From: Naumovozyma dairenensis CBS 421
Taxonomy: Eukaryota; Ascomycota; Saccharomycetes; Saccharomycetales; Saccharomycetaceae
Assembly (NCBI RefSeq): GCF_000227115.2
Contig: NC_016489.1
Span: forward strand, 1-64,000
Direction: 5' to 3'
DNA: 64,000 nucleotides
A program made the position numbers and the translations under genes. Position 1 is the stretch's first letter; the number at the start of each line of letters is the position of its first letter. Under the pieces are notes generated by a model, which searched no databases, was not told where the DNA came from, and saw only the letters and a list, made by a program, of their open reading frames with translations. Positions 18,609-29,497 of this stretch are shown here, one piece after another.

Positions 18609-20616
18609 ATGGACACCAATTTGATACCTTTAGATAGTCCTTATGAAGAAAAGGATGCTAGAAATTTGAGAAATTTTTATAAACTTCAAAATGCATGTGC
18701 TACTCTGAATGAATCCATTAAAGTTATCTATGAATATTCTCCATCATTTGAAGAAAGAGAATATATGACAAGGAATGGTAATCCCTTAGAACAAACCATT
18801 GCCAACAGTCCTGCCGTGCATGTAGCAAATTACTTAACAAACATGCGAAATTCATTTGATTTGGAAGCTATTTTCAAAGCTCATCATTTCGAAAATGGTA
18901 AATCTCCTGTCGATAAATTTATTTCATATCCGGTTTGTACTGATCCTAATTTAGAACATTTAGCATTCATTCATAAAAGTTTACCAAACATGAACGTCAG
19001 ATTAACGGAATTACAGAAGACTATCATGAGTAATGAACGTCTTGAATTTTTAGGTGATAGTTGGTTGGGTGCCTTCATTGCATTTATCATATATAAAAAA
19101 TATCCGTACGCTAATGAAGGTGCTTTATCTAAAATGAAAGATGCAATTGTAAATAATAACAATCTCGAAAAACTAAGTGAAAAATTAGGGTTTAAAGAAC
19201 GTTTAAAGGAAAATATCCCACGTTCCTCTATGAAGATTAAAGATAGATTGACCAAACATTATGCGGATTGCGTGGAAGCATATATTGGAGCTTTAGTCGT
19301 TGATAGGTTTGCCACAGAATTTAAAGATGTTTCAGATTGGCTTGAAGAACTTTCTACTGAACATTTTGAAAACTTAGGACCATTAATGTTCAGAGAACCT
19401 TTAAACAGGAATGCAAAAGGTGAATTGGGTGAGCTATTACAATTTAATAATATTGGAGCCAAAATTAATTACACAAAGCTTACTGAAAACTCGCCATTTA
19501 GCGTTGAAGTTTATTTAGGTGACATTTTCTTGGGTAAAGGTGACGGACCTAACATCAGAGAAGCTGAACAAAGAGCTGCTATGGCAGCCTTGGCTGATCA
19601 TGCATTAATACAGAAATATTCCTCCTATGATATAGAAGTAGACAAGAAATACCTTGGCGGTTCAAATGCTTCTAATCCTGCCTTGTCTACTGATTCCCCT
19701 ATCGATATAACAGAGGTTGATAATGATAATCGACTAGAAACTTCTGTAAAAGATGTAGAATCAATTCAAGAACATGAGTACATGATACCAAACCAACTTA
19801 ATAATTCATATGAACCATATGCTGCTATGACATCACAAAAACATCATTTGACTCCTTTAGAAAAACAATCTCAAGAAGTTAACAAAAAGCCCCAGGAGTT
19901 TACTCTACCTGTAGATAATCAACCTCAGGTGGAAGCAGCTCCTCTTCCTCCTGTTACATCTTCTAATGTAGACCAGATTATGGCTGAGGTAATGCAAAAA
20001 ATGAGCACAATGATGACATCAATGGTAAGTGAAACAGTGTCAGAAGTATTGAAGAAATCAATGCCGGTGGCATCTAAACCAACGTTGCCTTCTTTATCTC
20101 CTTTAGCTATCCCCACTGCCAACGCTGATTCACAACTTCATAAAGCACATCTTCCATCAAAAGCTACCACAGGTATATTGCCACCACCACCCATGGGGAC
20201 AACTCCTCTAGTTCCAAAACCATCTTCGATTGGTAACGGTATCGTCCCCCCACCTCCTGGCATGGCACCTTTACCTCAACAAACTCCAATGCACTTCCAT
20301 GCCAACCGAACCAGTGGAGCATCGTCATTTTCATCATCTGCTCCTGGCAATCGTAATGAAAGCTATGATAAAGAAGCATCAGGTAAATTATATGCTATGT
20401 TAGGTAAAATAGGACTTTATCCTGAATATATTATCGAACAACTATCTATAGATCATTTTGTTGCTACATGTAACCTCAAAGGATTAGGGATCCATCTTGG
20501 TACAGGGGAAGGAAGAAGTAAAAATTTCCCAACATATTGCTGCTGAAGATGCATTGCATAGTGATGCCCTCCAAAAAATCTACGAGGAGAGAATTCGATC
20601 ACTTGCAGTTCTTTAA
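18609..20616 (+). CDS. DCR1: Budding-yeast Dicer, frameshifted in the second dsRNA-binding domain
   Basis: RNase III family enzyme. The domain order (N-terminal domain, one RNase III domain, dsRBD, long linker, second dsRBD) is that of the non-canonical budding-yeast Dicer, which makes siRNAs from long dsRNA; Rnt1 has only one dsRBD. The RNase III signature NERLEFLGDS begins at residue 142, and all four acidic metal ligands are present (E146, D150, D220, E223). dsRBD1 spans about 270-345. The 350-580 linker is Pro/Ser/Met-rich. The second dsRBD starts near 588, but at codon 638 (20520-20524, a run of five A) the annotated frame runs to an early stop at about 20546. The conserved remainder (AAEDAL...) continues in another frame to a stop at 20614-20616. 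This is either a sequencing indel or a real lesion; the catalytic part is untouched either way. Confidence 0.88.
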
Positions 20617-20791
20617 GCCTTCAAGTAAAGTATATCTCCCAAAACCATATAGAGAGAGATATGAAGAATAATAGCTTGATTTGATGATTATAAAAGAGCC
20701 GCTTCATCTGGCTACATAATTGTGTTGTAAAAGAAAAGTTTTTTTTTACTCTTATCTGTGTATGCATGTTGCTATATTCATATAAACTTAC

Positions 20792-23653
20792 TCATGAAAG
20801 CATTAAGTTCATTTCCCAGTCTTTATATATAGAATACCAATTATCATTTTGTTCTTCATTCATTCTTCTCCTCCAAACTTCGAACATTACTTGTCTTGCA
20901 CCCCAATAGGACCCCATTCCTGATTTTGCTAAGTTTGCAGCCCATTTTCTATAACCTTGTTGAACCTCTTGTTCTATGCTTGCACATCCTGCTATAAAAC
21001 CTTGCCAAATCAAAGGTACAATTTCCACTTTTTTACTATCAATCAAATCTGTTAATTTCTCTAGATGATTAAGAACTTTCGCAACGTATGATTGTAAGAA
21101 TTGATTATTCAGATTCTTCGCCATAGAATAATAATAAATTATCAACCCGAAATAAAAACTCATGGTATGATGATACACTGCTTCCACATTATCATTAATA
21201 AAGATTTTCTTGTCGTTATTTTTGAAGAAATTCCATTCAGGTTTCCATTTTAGTAATCTTTTTTCGAAATTTGCAGATATTTCAGTGAATTCTCTTGGGA
21301 CAGCTAAATATTGGATATTATAATATTCATTATGTCTGACAATTTGAACGCAATCTGAAAATAGGAGGATTAGAGAATTAGGCAGACCATAAATAGTATC
21401 TGTACCCAATATGTCCGATTTCAAGTCTATTGACGAATTACTGCTAGTAGTATTGTTGGTATTATTTTTTTCATAATAACTATCACTGATGATATTACCA
21501 AACATTGGTGGGGTAGAATTATTCCCATTAGATGGAGTAGTGGCGTCAGTACTATCATTTTCAATATCACTTTGTTCTTTAACAAATTCGATCTGAATTT
21601 TCCCATTAGCCATATTTAATGACTCTCGGAAGACTCCATCAGAGTCTATAGTTTGATTTTCATCATTTCTAGTGTTATTTGTCATTTGTTGTGGTCTAGC
21701 TCTTTTGGTATCAGTCTTGATTACAATTTCTTTCTCTTTAACTTTATCTAATGCAGTACTATCTTGAATTAATTTTAGGAAAGAGAAAATTCTATGTAAT
21801 ATTCTTGCCTTTTCAGAAATTTTTGGTCTCACTTTCATTCTTTTGGCAACAAATTCTTCGCAAATAGTTAAATGATATTGACAATCTGCCATTGTTCCCC
21901 AAACCACGTCTATAGAGTTCATTGATAATATTGCTGTTAGTACATCTTTGTATTTTTCATTCGATTCGGTGGATTGTAAACATTGTTTCAAGAAATTAGA
22001 AGCTTGTTTTCTAAATTCAATACCTAAAGTTAAGAAAAAAGTTTGTTCTTTTGTATTTTTGTTAAATTTACTTTGCAAGTTGAAACATGAAACAGCTAAT
22101 AATGCATTAATTAAAGAATTTCTTGAATTGGTGGTTCTACCAAGTCCTGTTAAATCTCCTAAAGCTTGTAATGCTCTTGGGAAATATATTGTTTTCCATG
22201 GATTTCTTGCTAAGGGAACCACTGTCATTAAGTCTGCAACATTATCTAGATAGTAATTAAGTAAAAATCTTGTCAATGGATGAACTAATAATCCCTTGGT
22301 AGGTATAGTTGTTTGTAAATTCAAAGAACGAGAAGTTTCAATAAGTGAATTAAAATCTATAGTGGGTGGTTTCGTATCAATTTTCTCCAATATGACAGAG
22401 GGCATCTTTGACTCTAAGGCCGTCACATGTGGTGCGTCTACACAAATATTATCTAGGCCCAGGTGGGTGTCAGGAGAGTTTACGTTGCTATTAGAAATGT
22501 TAAATTCTGTAGAAATATCTCCTGATTCTTCCTGATTCATATTGGGTATCGTTGAGTTTACATTATGAAATAGTAAACTTAGCGTATTCTGTATGTCTGA
22601 TCCATTTATGTCTATTTGCTTTGAAGAGACTGTTGTTGACGGTAATATTGAATTTTGTTGAACTGAAAGAAGTCTGGATGCTGGGGAGGTGGTAGCAGAA
22701 GTTGCATTAGTACCATTATTGATTGGTAAATCCTGTGATTTGAAAGCAGGTACTGAAGTTCCTTGAATTGCGAATGCAGACAAAAGGGCATCATCTCTTA
22801 ATTCATTAGAAATCCATTCATAACCTGGATAATTTGACATTGCTGAATCGAAATCAAGCAGGTTTGGACCACTTGAATTTCTATCGTTGTTCCGATTCTG
22901 TCGTTTATTTTCACTCTTGGAAACCATGATTTTCTCTGGTTTATTTTTGATCTTTATTAGTTCTGTCGGCGTTTTCGTTGATGTACTTCGAGCGGTGCTC
23001 ACGACAGAAGATGATGGAATTGGATTCAGCTTATTGATCTTAGAAACAACAACTGATTTTGATGATGCATTTTCTGAATTTTTACTAGCACTCGTAGCTG
23101 CAGCGATGGGGTTAATTTTCCGCCTTTTCTTTCTCGGAGAGAGTTTTTTATCAATTACTTGATCCATTCCTTTAAAGACACCAAATTTCTTGATGATCCA
23201 AGTCTTATTATTTGCAATCTTGTCAGGTGGAGGTGCATGCAATGTAGACAATTCGTCATCCATATCTTCATGGAAAACGTATTCTTCTTTGTACCGTACG
23301 AAGTCTATATTTCTTCTTTGGTATTGCGGTTCATCGTTATTATTTCCGGCTCCATCAGTATTAGTATTAGTATTAGTATTAGTATTATTATTATTATTAT
23401 TATTACTATCGTTATTAATACCAGCTGCAGTGGTAGTACTGGTAGTAATAGTAGGGTTTGGAGATGGAGGTAACTGTACACCAAAAGGGTCGAATTTGAC
23501 CAATTTAGACCATCTTAATTTAATGTCATACCCACCGCACTGTAACTCTGAGCGTTCACATCTACTGCAATTGGGCCGCCGAAGATCACATTTCACTTTC
23601 CTTGATCTACAAGTCCAACAACCTGTAAAAGTCTTGGCCCTTCTTGGTTTCAT
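20792..23653 (-). CDS. ARG81: Arginine-responsive Zn2Cys6 transcription factor Arg81
   Basis: 953 residues, ATG 23653. The N-terminus holds a fungal binuclear zinc cluster (C12, C15, C22, C29, C32, C39) in the context FTGCWTCRSRKVKCDLRRP, followed by CGGYDIKLRWSK and DEPQYQRRNIDFVRY, phrases I recognise from S. cerevisiae Arg81 (ArgRII). In that species it works with Arg80, Arg82 and Mcm1 to repress arginine-synthesis genes and induce catabolic ones when arginine is present. Asn/Thr and Ser tracts make this protein somewhat longer than the S. cerevisiae one (about 880). The C-terminal third carries the fungal transcription-factor homology region. Convergent with DCR1 and same strand as ERO1. 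Confidence 0.93.
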   Translation of the reverse strand: MKPRRAKTFTGCWTCRSRKVKCDLRRPNCSRCERSELQCGGYDIKLRWSKLVKFDPFGVQLPPSPNPTITTSTTTAAGINNDSNNNNNNNTNTNTNTNTDGAGNNNDEPQYQRRNIDFVRYKEEYVFHEDMDDELSTLHAPPPDKIANNKTWIIKKFGVFKGMDQVIDKKLSPRKKRRKINPIAAATSASKNSENASSKSVVVSKINKLNPIPSSSVVSTARSTSTKTPTELIKIKNKPEKIMVSKSENKRQNRNNDRNSSGPNLLDFDSAMSNYPGYEWISNELRDDALLSAFAIQGTSVPAFKSQDLPINNGTNATSATTSPASRLLSVQQNSILPSTTVSSKQIDINGSDIQNTLSLLFHNVNSTIPNMNQEESGDISTEFNISNSNVNSPDTHLGLDNICVDAPHVTALESKMPSVILEKIDTKPPTIDFNSLIETSRSLNLQTTIPTKGLLVHPLTRFLLNYYLDNVADLMTVVPLARNPWKTIYFPRALQALGDLTGLGRTTNSRNSLINALLAVSCFNLQSKFNKNTKEQTFFLTLGIEFRKQASNFLKQCLQSTESNEKYKDVLTAILSMNSIDVVWGTMADCQYHLTICEEFVAKRMKVRPKISEKARILHRIFSFLKLIQDSTALDKVKEKEIVIKTDTKRARPQQMTNNTRNDENQTIDSDGVFRESLNMANGKIQIEFVKEQSDIENDSTDATTPSNGNNSTPPMFGNIISDSYYEKNNTNNTTSSNSSIDLKSDILGTDTIYGLPNSLILLFSDCVQIVRHNEYYNIQYLAVPREFTEISANFEKRLLKWKPEWNFFKNNDKKIFINDNVEAVYHHTMSFYFGLIIYYYSMAKNLNNQFLQSYVAKVLNHLEKLTDLIDSKKVEIVPLIWQGFIAGCASIEQEVQQGYRKWAANLAKSGMGSYWGARQVMFEVWRRRMNEEQNDNWYSIYKDWEMNLMLS

Positions 23654-24094
23654 GGGATATATATTTTGGCACTAAATAATATTCTAATTGTGTTGCCCAA
23701 TAAATAAAAAGCTGTGCTCTATTCAGCATGGATTTGTGCTTGTAATTACCCTTTAAAGTGGTGTCTCGCTTTCTCCTTCTGATGGAGGTGATCTATTCAA
23801 CCGCTGCCACACATTGCCAGATCGCTTATTATATACCTATAAGTCATACTTTTTCAACTCAAGAAATGGTATATGGATATATTTAGTGTCTGTGGAAAAA
23901 AAAACATGACTGTTAACGGGAACTGCTGGAGACACCCAGACATTTTCTATTTGAATGACACATTCTTTGTCACACAGCGACACACACACCCCGCGGCGAC
24001 ACAATATAAGGAATAATATTGGTATATTTTTTTGGTATATATTTATATAAGATGCTAGTAACAACGATGTTTTATAAAAAAAAGCTCACATTTT
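23654..24094. other. ARG81 upstream region
   Basis: 441 bases between the ERO1 stop and the ARG81 start. It should contain the ARG81 promoter and ERO1 terminator. No distinct binding site, RNA gene or repeat stands out. Confidence 0.5.
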
Positions 24095-25639
24095 TTACCT
24101 ATTATTAATCAGCTCATTTAACCGATTGTGAATGTAATGGGAAATTGAAAAATAGTGTCTCTTTATATATTCAAAGAATTCTTTTAAATACTGGAAATCA
24201 GTATTTCTCCATGAGTTTACCCAGTTAGGGGTAATCGATTTCTTAAAACTTTGAAGTTCTTCATCATCTGTTGCTACTAAATCTTCAAAATCATCTACTG
24301 GTAAAATTCCTTTCAATGGTACTTCTGGTTTTGTCTTCTTGAGCAAATTGTAAAACCTCTTAATATCAAAAAAATTGGCTAATTTCTTAAGTTTCTCATC
24401 AGAAATGATTCTCTTCTGATATTGCCCTTCAAATTGATTAATAGCATCAATAGATTGTGACAATAAGGCAAATGTATTTATAAGACCAATTAACTCATAT
24501 TTAGTTAATTTCTCTACTATCATTCTTCTAGTTTCTTCATCATTTTGATCTAATTCGAACAATATTTTCAATGTCGTTGCATATCCCGTAGTTTGGACTT
24601 TCCCCCATAAACGACACCGTTCACATTGAACACAATCCATTATTTTGGTAACATTTCTGAATCTTCTTTTAAATTCTTCCTTTAAGTGTAAACTAACTTC
24701 ATTTCGATCAAATAATATCTCTTCATTGAAGATAGAACTATCTAATTGAGAACAAATATTCACTATTTGGGATTTAACATCTTCGTGATATTCATTACAA
24801 AAGCCAATTTCCTTCAAATAAGGTTGAATTTTTAATAAAGATTTGCCAACAATGGCATAATTGAAATAAATATTTGCAACTCTCTCTGGGAAACTACCCA
24901 CTTTTTTCATAAATATTTCCAAATTAGGTTCCCATTTACCTGTCTTGATATTAAGAAAATCCATTGATAAATGAGTAGCAATTGAAGCTTGAAAACCGGA
25001 TATTATTCTATAAAATGTTTCTTTCGCTAAGGATTCACCTGTTTCACCCCCGATTGAAAAACAATTATCATTATAAATAGCAGACCAAATTTCAGCTGAT
25101 TGGTTCCCACCGTATCCTGTAAATCGTTCTGGATTGGCAGTCAGATCAACAAGGAGACATTTGGCATCTTCAAAATCATTAAGGTCACAATAATTACAAT
25201 CTGGAATTTCAGGTAACCTTCTTTCATGATCACATAACTCCTCTAAAAACCAACACTCATCATCATGGATATCACTATCCTCTACATTTCTTGTACTAAT
25301 CTTACCTAACACTTCAGGTTGCCAAATCTCAGGTAAACTTTCCCAATCTTCAATGACATCAACGGAACATTCCTTATTGAAACATAATGGATTGTTTTCT
25401 TCTTTCCAAAATCTACATTTATTATTGAAATCAAATTTAAAATATTTGAAAAATTCAGTCTTAGTCAAATCATTAAGGTCATCCTTAATATAATTGTTTA
25501 ATTCATTGAGTTCATTGAAAGTGATATCACAAACAGGGCTAAGAGTTTCTCCTTTGTTAATTTTACAGAAATCTGACCTTACCGTTATGATATTAAATAT
25601 TGTGGTAGAATAGATTAAAAGACGTAACAATCCCAACAT
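24095..25639 (-). CDS. ERO1: ER thiol oxidase Ero1
   Basis: 514 residues, ATG 25639, with a hydrophobic signal peptide in the first 20 or so residues. FAD-dependent oxidase that recharges protein disulfide isomerase with disulfides in the ER lumen. The shuttle pair C-x4-C is visible at C86/C91 (CFNKEC) and the active-site C-x2-C-x2-C at C336/C339/C342 (CVQCERCRLWGK). The motif YTGYGGNQSAEIW-like stretch near 175-190 belongs to the FAD-binding core. It is about 50 residues shorter than the S. cerevisiae enzyme (563), mainly at the C-terminal tail. In S. cerevisiae ERO1 is YML130C, away from ARG81 (YML099W); their adjacency here is part of the interleaved duplicated-block pattern. Confidence 0.95.
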   Translation of the reverse strand: MLGLLRLLIYSTTIFNIITVRSDFCKINKGETLSPVCDITFNELNELNNYIKDDLNDLTKTEFFKYFKFDFNNKCRFWKEENNPLCFNKECSVDVIEDWESLPEIWQPEVLGKISTRNVEDSDIHDDECWFLEELCDHERRLPEIPDCNYCDLNDFEDAKCLLVDLTANPERFTGYGGNQSAEIWSAIYNDNCFSIGGETGESLAKETFYRIISGFQASIATHLSMDFLNIKTGKWEPNLEIFMKKVGSFPERVANIYFNYAIVGKSLLKIQPYLKEIGFCNEYHEDVKSQIVNICSQLDSSIFNEEILFDRNEVSLHLKEEFKRRFRNVTKIMDCVQCERCRLWGKVQTTGYATTLKILFELDQNDEETRRMIVEKLTKYELIGLINTFALLSQSIDAINQFEGQYQKRIISDEKLKKLANFFDIKRFYNLLKKTKPEVPLKGILPVDDFEDLVATDDEELQSFKKSITPNWVNSWRNTDFQYLKEFFEYIKRHYFSISHYIHNRLNELINNR

Positions 25640-26065
25640 CTTAAATAGGTTAGGTGTGGCTTTTTATTTACTTTCCAATTCCTATTTCTTTAATTTTTAT
25701 AAATGATAAAGTTAAAAGCTATAAAGAAATAAAACTCTAAGATGAGAAAAAAATACCGAACTAGCAGAGTAAGAGAACAAATGTATGTTTTATCACTGAA
25801 ATAGTTTCATTTTTATATTATATCCATACCAAACATGAATCCCTTTTCCAGATATACGGCTATTAAACATCCTTAAAAATAGGGAACCCTTCTTGCCAAC
25901 GGCGCTGCCATACTTACTTATTTAAAAACGTCACAATGAGAAGAACGTCAAACCCCATTTATGTAATATAATCTACACTTTCATGAATAAAGTCGTGTCT
26001 ATTTAGTATTCATTACGGATTAATAGGTTCATAGTTTTTTTTAAATGATATGTACGTGTATTTAT
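25640..26065. other. ERO1 upstream region
   Basis: 426 bases, A+T-rich, presumably the ERO1 promoter and VPS9 terminator. I looked for an unfolded-protein-response element (CAGCGTG) and did not find one. Confidence 0.5.
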
Positions 26066-27586
26066 TTAATCAGAAAGCATCAATAAAGCATCGACGGCAG
26101 GTCCAATTCTATATTTCTTTGCCCTACAAACATCTTCAATAAGATCTTTATCCATATCAGGGAACATGTTCTGTAACGTCAACATCGTTTCATTTCTTTC
26201 ATTTTCCTCCATTTGTTCTACAATGACACCTATATCTTCTTCTTGTGCTTCTGTCATATGTACTTGCTGTGTCGCAGTAGTAGTGATAGTGTTATGTGTC
26301 GGTGTAGCCTTCTCGACTTCAGCTTTAGAACTTTCTTCATCTCCACTAGATATAAATAAATCATTAAACACAGAAAACATAGAATTGGTAATTTCATCAA
26401 AGGGATGCCTACTTATATCTGTTGCTTTGGATGATAAAGATGTCGTTGATGATTCCTTTTGTAATCTTTTTTCCTTTATAACTTCTTTCTCTTTTTCCAA
26501 CTTTATTTTATTTTGGTGATATCTTTCATTATAGACGTTGTAATCATTTATTGTCAAAGAACGAACGTCTAAAGTCATAATAAAATCGATTGCCGCTTGA
26601 ATACTACTTAAATAATACGATTCTTCTCCTCTTAAAAATTCCTCCAATCGGAACCTTTCAATGTATTTGACATTGGAAACTAAAAATTGTACTTTACTTT
26701 TCAAAATTGTATAAATCAACAAAGGAATAAAACTATCAGCTCCTTTCGCATCACCATCATCAGATCCTGGTTCATAGTGTTTTAAATATCCAAAGATAAC
26801 TTTGCATGAATTTAATATACAAACCATCTTATCACGAGGTGCTTTAAAATTATTCACTTTATCTAACTCAATACCAGAATAATTAACGAACGTTTTCAAT
26901 TTATTTGGTTTCACTATTATAATATCCAAATTATCTGGTTCAATAAATCTAAATTCTTCAATTTTTTCTCTGAGTTTTTTATCAGCAATTAAATCTTGCT
27001 TATGTCCTTTATCCAAAAGAACTGTATTTCTCAGACGTTTCTTAGTAAATGGAGCAAAACAATGAGTATATAACTTACCCATGACTAATTTCTCAATACC
27101 TTCTTTAGCATTATGTAATTTTACCTCATCCAATGATTTAAATGGTTCATACTCGTCGAATTTCCCGTAGATAAACAATTTAAAATCATTTATTAATTTC
27201 TGTTGTTCTTCTGTAGTCCATAATTGTCGTTGTGTAACAAATTTTTCTAAGAATGATTTGATATATTTCACAAGTGGGACAGATCTGGAATCTTGTAATT
27301 GTTTAATAAATAATTGAAAGTCAAAAAATGGTTCATCATCATGGCCATTTGTTTGTTGTTCTTCTTCTGTCGTTATTGCCCTTTCTACCTCATCAGTTTC
27401 TGTACCCTTCGGCGACGAATCATCAGACTGACTATCACATTTTTTTTCTAGTTCATTAGGGCCTTTATTTCTCTTATCTGATGGATCGTTAATGGACTCA
27501 GTTGTGCTTTTATCAGTGTCGTTATCACTGAAGTCTTTATTTGTTAAAGGATCGAACTGTTCCAATATCTCCTTCTGGTCACTCAT
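26066..27586 (-). CDS. VPS9: Rab5-type guanine-nucleotide exchange factor Vps9
   Basis: 506 residues from ATG 27586; an upstream in-frame TTG at 27652 is not a credible yeast start. The acidic N-terminus is poorly conserved. The VPS9 catalytic domain occupies roughly 150-350 and includes GADSFIPLLIYTILKSK, matching the family's GADxxxPxLxY signature. The last 45 residues form a ubiquitin-binding CUE domain (MFPDMD...ALLML). In yeast it activates Vps21/Ypt51 for transport to the vacuole through endosomes. Somewhat longer than S. cerevisiae Vps9 (451) because of acidic spacers. TAF13, its neighbour in S. cerevisiae, is absent here. Confidence 0.93.
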   Translation of the reverse strand: MSDQKEILEQFDPLTNKDFSDNDTDKSTTESINDPSDKRNKGPNELEKKCDSQSDDSSPKGTETDEVERAITTEEEQQTNGHDDEPFFDFQLFIKQLQDSRSVPLVKYIKSFLEKFVTQRQLWTTEEQQKLINDFKLFIYGKFDEYEPFKSLDEVKLHNAKEGIEKLVMGKLYTHCFAPFTKKRLRNTVLLDKGHKQDLIADKKLREKIEEFRFIEPDNLDIIIVKPNKLKTFVNYSGIELDKVNNFKAPRDKMVCILNSCKVIFGYLKHYEPGSDDGDAKGADSFIPLLIYTILKSKVQFLVSNVKYIERFRLEEFLRGEESYYLSSIQAAIDFIMTLDVRSLTINDYNVYNERYHQNKIKLEKEKEVIKEKRLQKESSTTSLSSKATDISRHPFDEITNSMFSVFNDLFISSGDEESSKAEVEKATPTHNTITTTATQQVHMTEAQEEDIGVIVEQMEENERNETMLTLQNMFPDMDKDLIEDVCRAKKYRIGPAVDALLMLSD

Positions 27587-27898
27587 TACTGAACAACCAA
27601 TTTTTATATCAGACCAATGGATGCTATAACCGACGATGTCTCTTTCAACCAAATTGATAGTTCTTTTATAAATATGTATCGATTCCCTTTCTTTACATAT
27701 CTATATATAACGTTGTATCTTTATTACCTTACATAATCTTTCACCTTACAGGATTTTTCCGAGATCCATCTAAAAAAGAAAACTATTTCGAAGATTCTAA
27801 TTCAGATAGTAGATGACATTGCAATTCAATGGCAATGAATAGTCACATCTATGTTAATAGGATAGTCTACTGAAGGGGTTATATAGTTGAGGAAATAA
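27587..27898. other. Divergent promoter region VPS9 / YML096W-like gene
   Basis: 312 bases between two divergent genes. No specific site recognised. Confidence 0.4.
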
Positions 27899-29467
27899 AT
27901 GTGTGGTATACTATTACATTATTTAGGTGACAGGAAAGATATCACTCTTGCTGATGATGAATTGATCGAGTTTGAAGAAGATTTCGAAGGTATCAAATCA
28001 TGTAGCAACATTGACCCTATATTTAATTCTATGATTTCTGATATCGCTGCAAGAGGCCCGAATTATTCTTCATTTAAAGTGTCGAAACAATATTCTATTA
28101 CTTGGTTTTCATCAGTTCTTTCCTTAAGGGAACCTTTCACGAAGCAATGTGTTGAGATTAAAGATCGTTATGTCGTACAATTTAATGGAGAACTATACAA
28201 TGATGAAATTCAATATAATGATACACAATATACTATACAATTATTAAAGGAAGGTAAGGAAATAATAGATGTAATAAGGAAATTGGATGGAGAATTTGCA
28301 TACACAATATATGATATTCAAAATAGAATGTTTTATTTTGGTAGAGATCCTATTGGAAGGCGATGTTTAAGCTTTTCTATCGATAATGAAACAGGTGAAT
28401 TATATATTTCCAGTGTTACAGGTTGTAAGACAGGATTTCAAGATTGTATCGCAGGGACCATCTACAAATATGATTGTCAACTGAAAGAATTAAATACTGA
28501 CAGTAAGATCTCCAAACCATTTTATGTTTCTGAAGAATTAGACGATGAGAATTTGTCACATCTTGATGACAATGTTGAAAAACTTTATACTCATTTACTC
28601 GATTCAGTGAGTAAAAGAGTTGTTTCTATTCATCCTGCTCATATACAAAATTCACCTATATCGGTATTATTTTCTGGTGGTTTAGATTGTTCGGTTATTG
28701 TAGCATTAATTTGTGAACATTTCAAACAGTCAATAAGACATAAAAATCTGTCAAAAACTATTGAATTATTAAACGTTGGATTTGAAAATCCAAGAACTGG
28801 GACGATGCCGAAAGATGTTCCTGATAGAAAGTTAGCCATATCCAGTTATAAAACTTTGCAACGTTTATACCCTGAAATTGATATTAAATTAATTCAAATT
28901 GATGTTTCCTATGAAGAATACTTAAAGCATAGACCTAAAGTTATTGATTTAATGTATCCAAAGCAAACAGAAATGGACTTATCTATTGCTATTTCCTTCT
29001 TTTTCGCATCGATGGGTAATGGGTACCTCTATAATGAAGAAAAAACCAACGATGAGATAATGCCTTATGAGAGAAAAGGTATTGTCCTTTTCAGTGGATT
29101 AGGTGCAGATGAATTATATGGTGGATACCATAAATTTGCCAATAAATCAACAGAAGAATTGGTCAAAGAATTGACTAAACAAATTAATAATATATATGAT
29201 AGAAATTTGAACCGTGATGATAAAGTGATAGCACATAATGGTGTTGAGGTTAGATATCCCTTTCTTGATATTGATGTAATCAAATTTTCCACAGAAGAGC
29301 TACCAATCAATTATAAGATTAATAAATTAATCTTGAGAAAATTAGCCATGAACAAACTTCATTTGGCTAATATTTGTGATGAACCCAAGAGAGCAATCCA
29401 ATTTGGTTCTAAAAGTGCCAAGATGACAAAAGATGGAAATAAACATGGTACAGATCTGCTAAAGTGA
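27899..29467 (+). CDS. Asparagine-synthetase-like protein (YML096W orthologue)
   Basis: 522 residues. The protein begins MCGIL, so after Met removal Cys2 is the class II glutamine amidotransferase nucleophile. The N-terminal amidotransferase domain is followed by a synthetase-type domain with the ATP-pyrophosphatase loop VLFSGGLDCS (S259 onwards) and LFSGLGADELYGGY further on. This is the arrangement of S. cerevisiae YML096W (525 residues) and human ASNSD1, whose precise reaction is not established; it is distinct from Asn1/Asn2. It lies between VPS9 and RAD10, as in S. cerevisiae. Confidence 0.93.
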   Translation: MCGILLHYLGDRKDITLADDELIEFEEDFEGIKSCSNIDPIFNSMISDIAARGPNYSSFKVSKQYSITWFSSVLSLREPFTKQCVEIKDRYVVQFNGELYNDEIQYNDTQYTIQLLKEGKEIIDVIRKLDGEFAYTIYDIQNRMFYFGRDPIGRRCLSFSIDNETGELYISSVTGCKTGFQDCIAGTIYKYDCQLKELNTDSKISKPFYVSEELDDENLSHLDDNVEKLYTHLLDSVSKRVVSIHPAHIQNSPISVLFSGGLDCSVIVALICEHFKQSIRHKNLSKTIELLNVGFENPRTGTMPKDVPDRKLAISSYKTLQRLYPEIDIKLIQIDVSYEEYLKHRPKVIDLMYPKQTEMDLSIAISFFFASMGNGYLYNEEKTNDEIMPYERKGIVLFSGLGADELYGGYHKFANKSTEELVKELTKQINNIYDRNLNRDDKVIAHNGVEVRYPFLDIDVIKFSTEELPINYKINKLILRKLAMNKLHLANICDEPKRAIQFGSKSAKMTKDGNKHGTDLLK

Positions 29468-29497
29468 TCGTCATCGTCTTCTTCTTTGTACACAGTA

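Noticed and set aside
23159..23675. Plus-strand frames opposite ARG81 and similar antisense frames elsewhere
   Set aside because: Shadows of genuine genes, with hydrophobic or Ser-rich runs produced by the opposite-strand codons.
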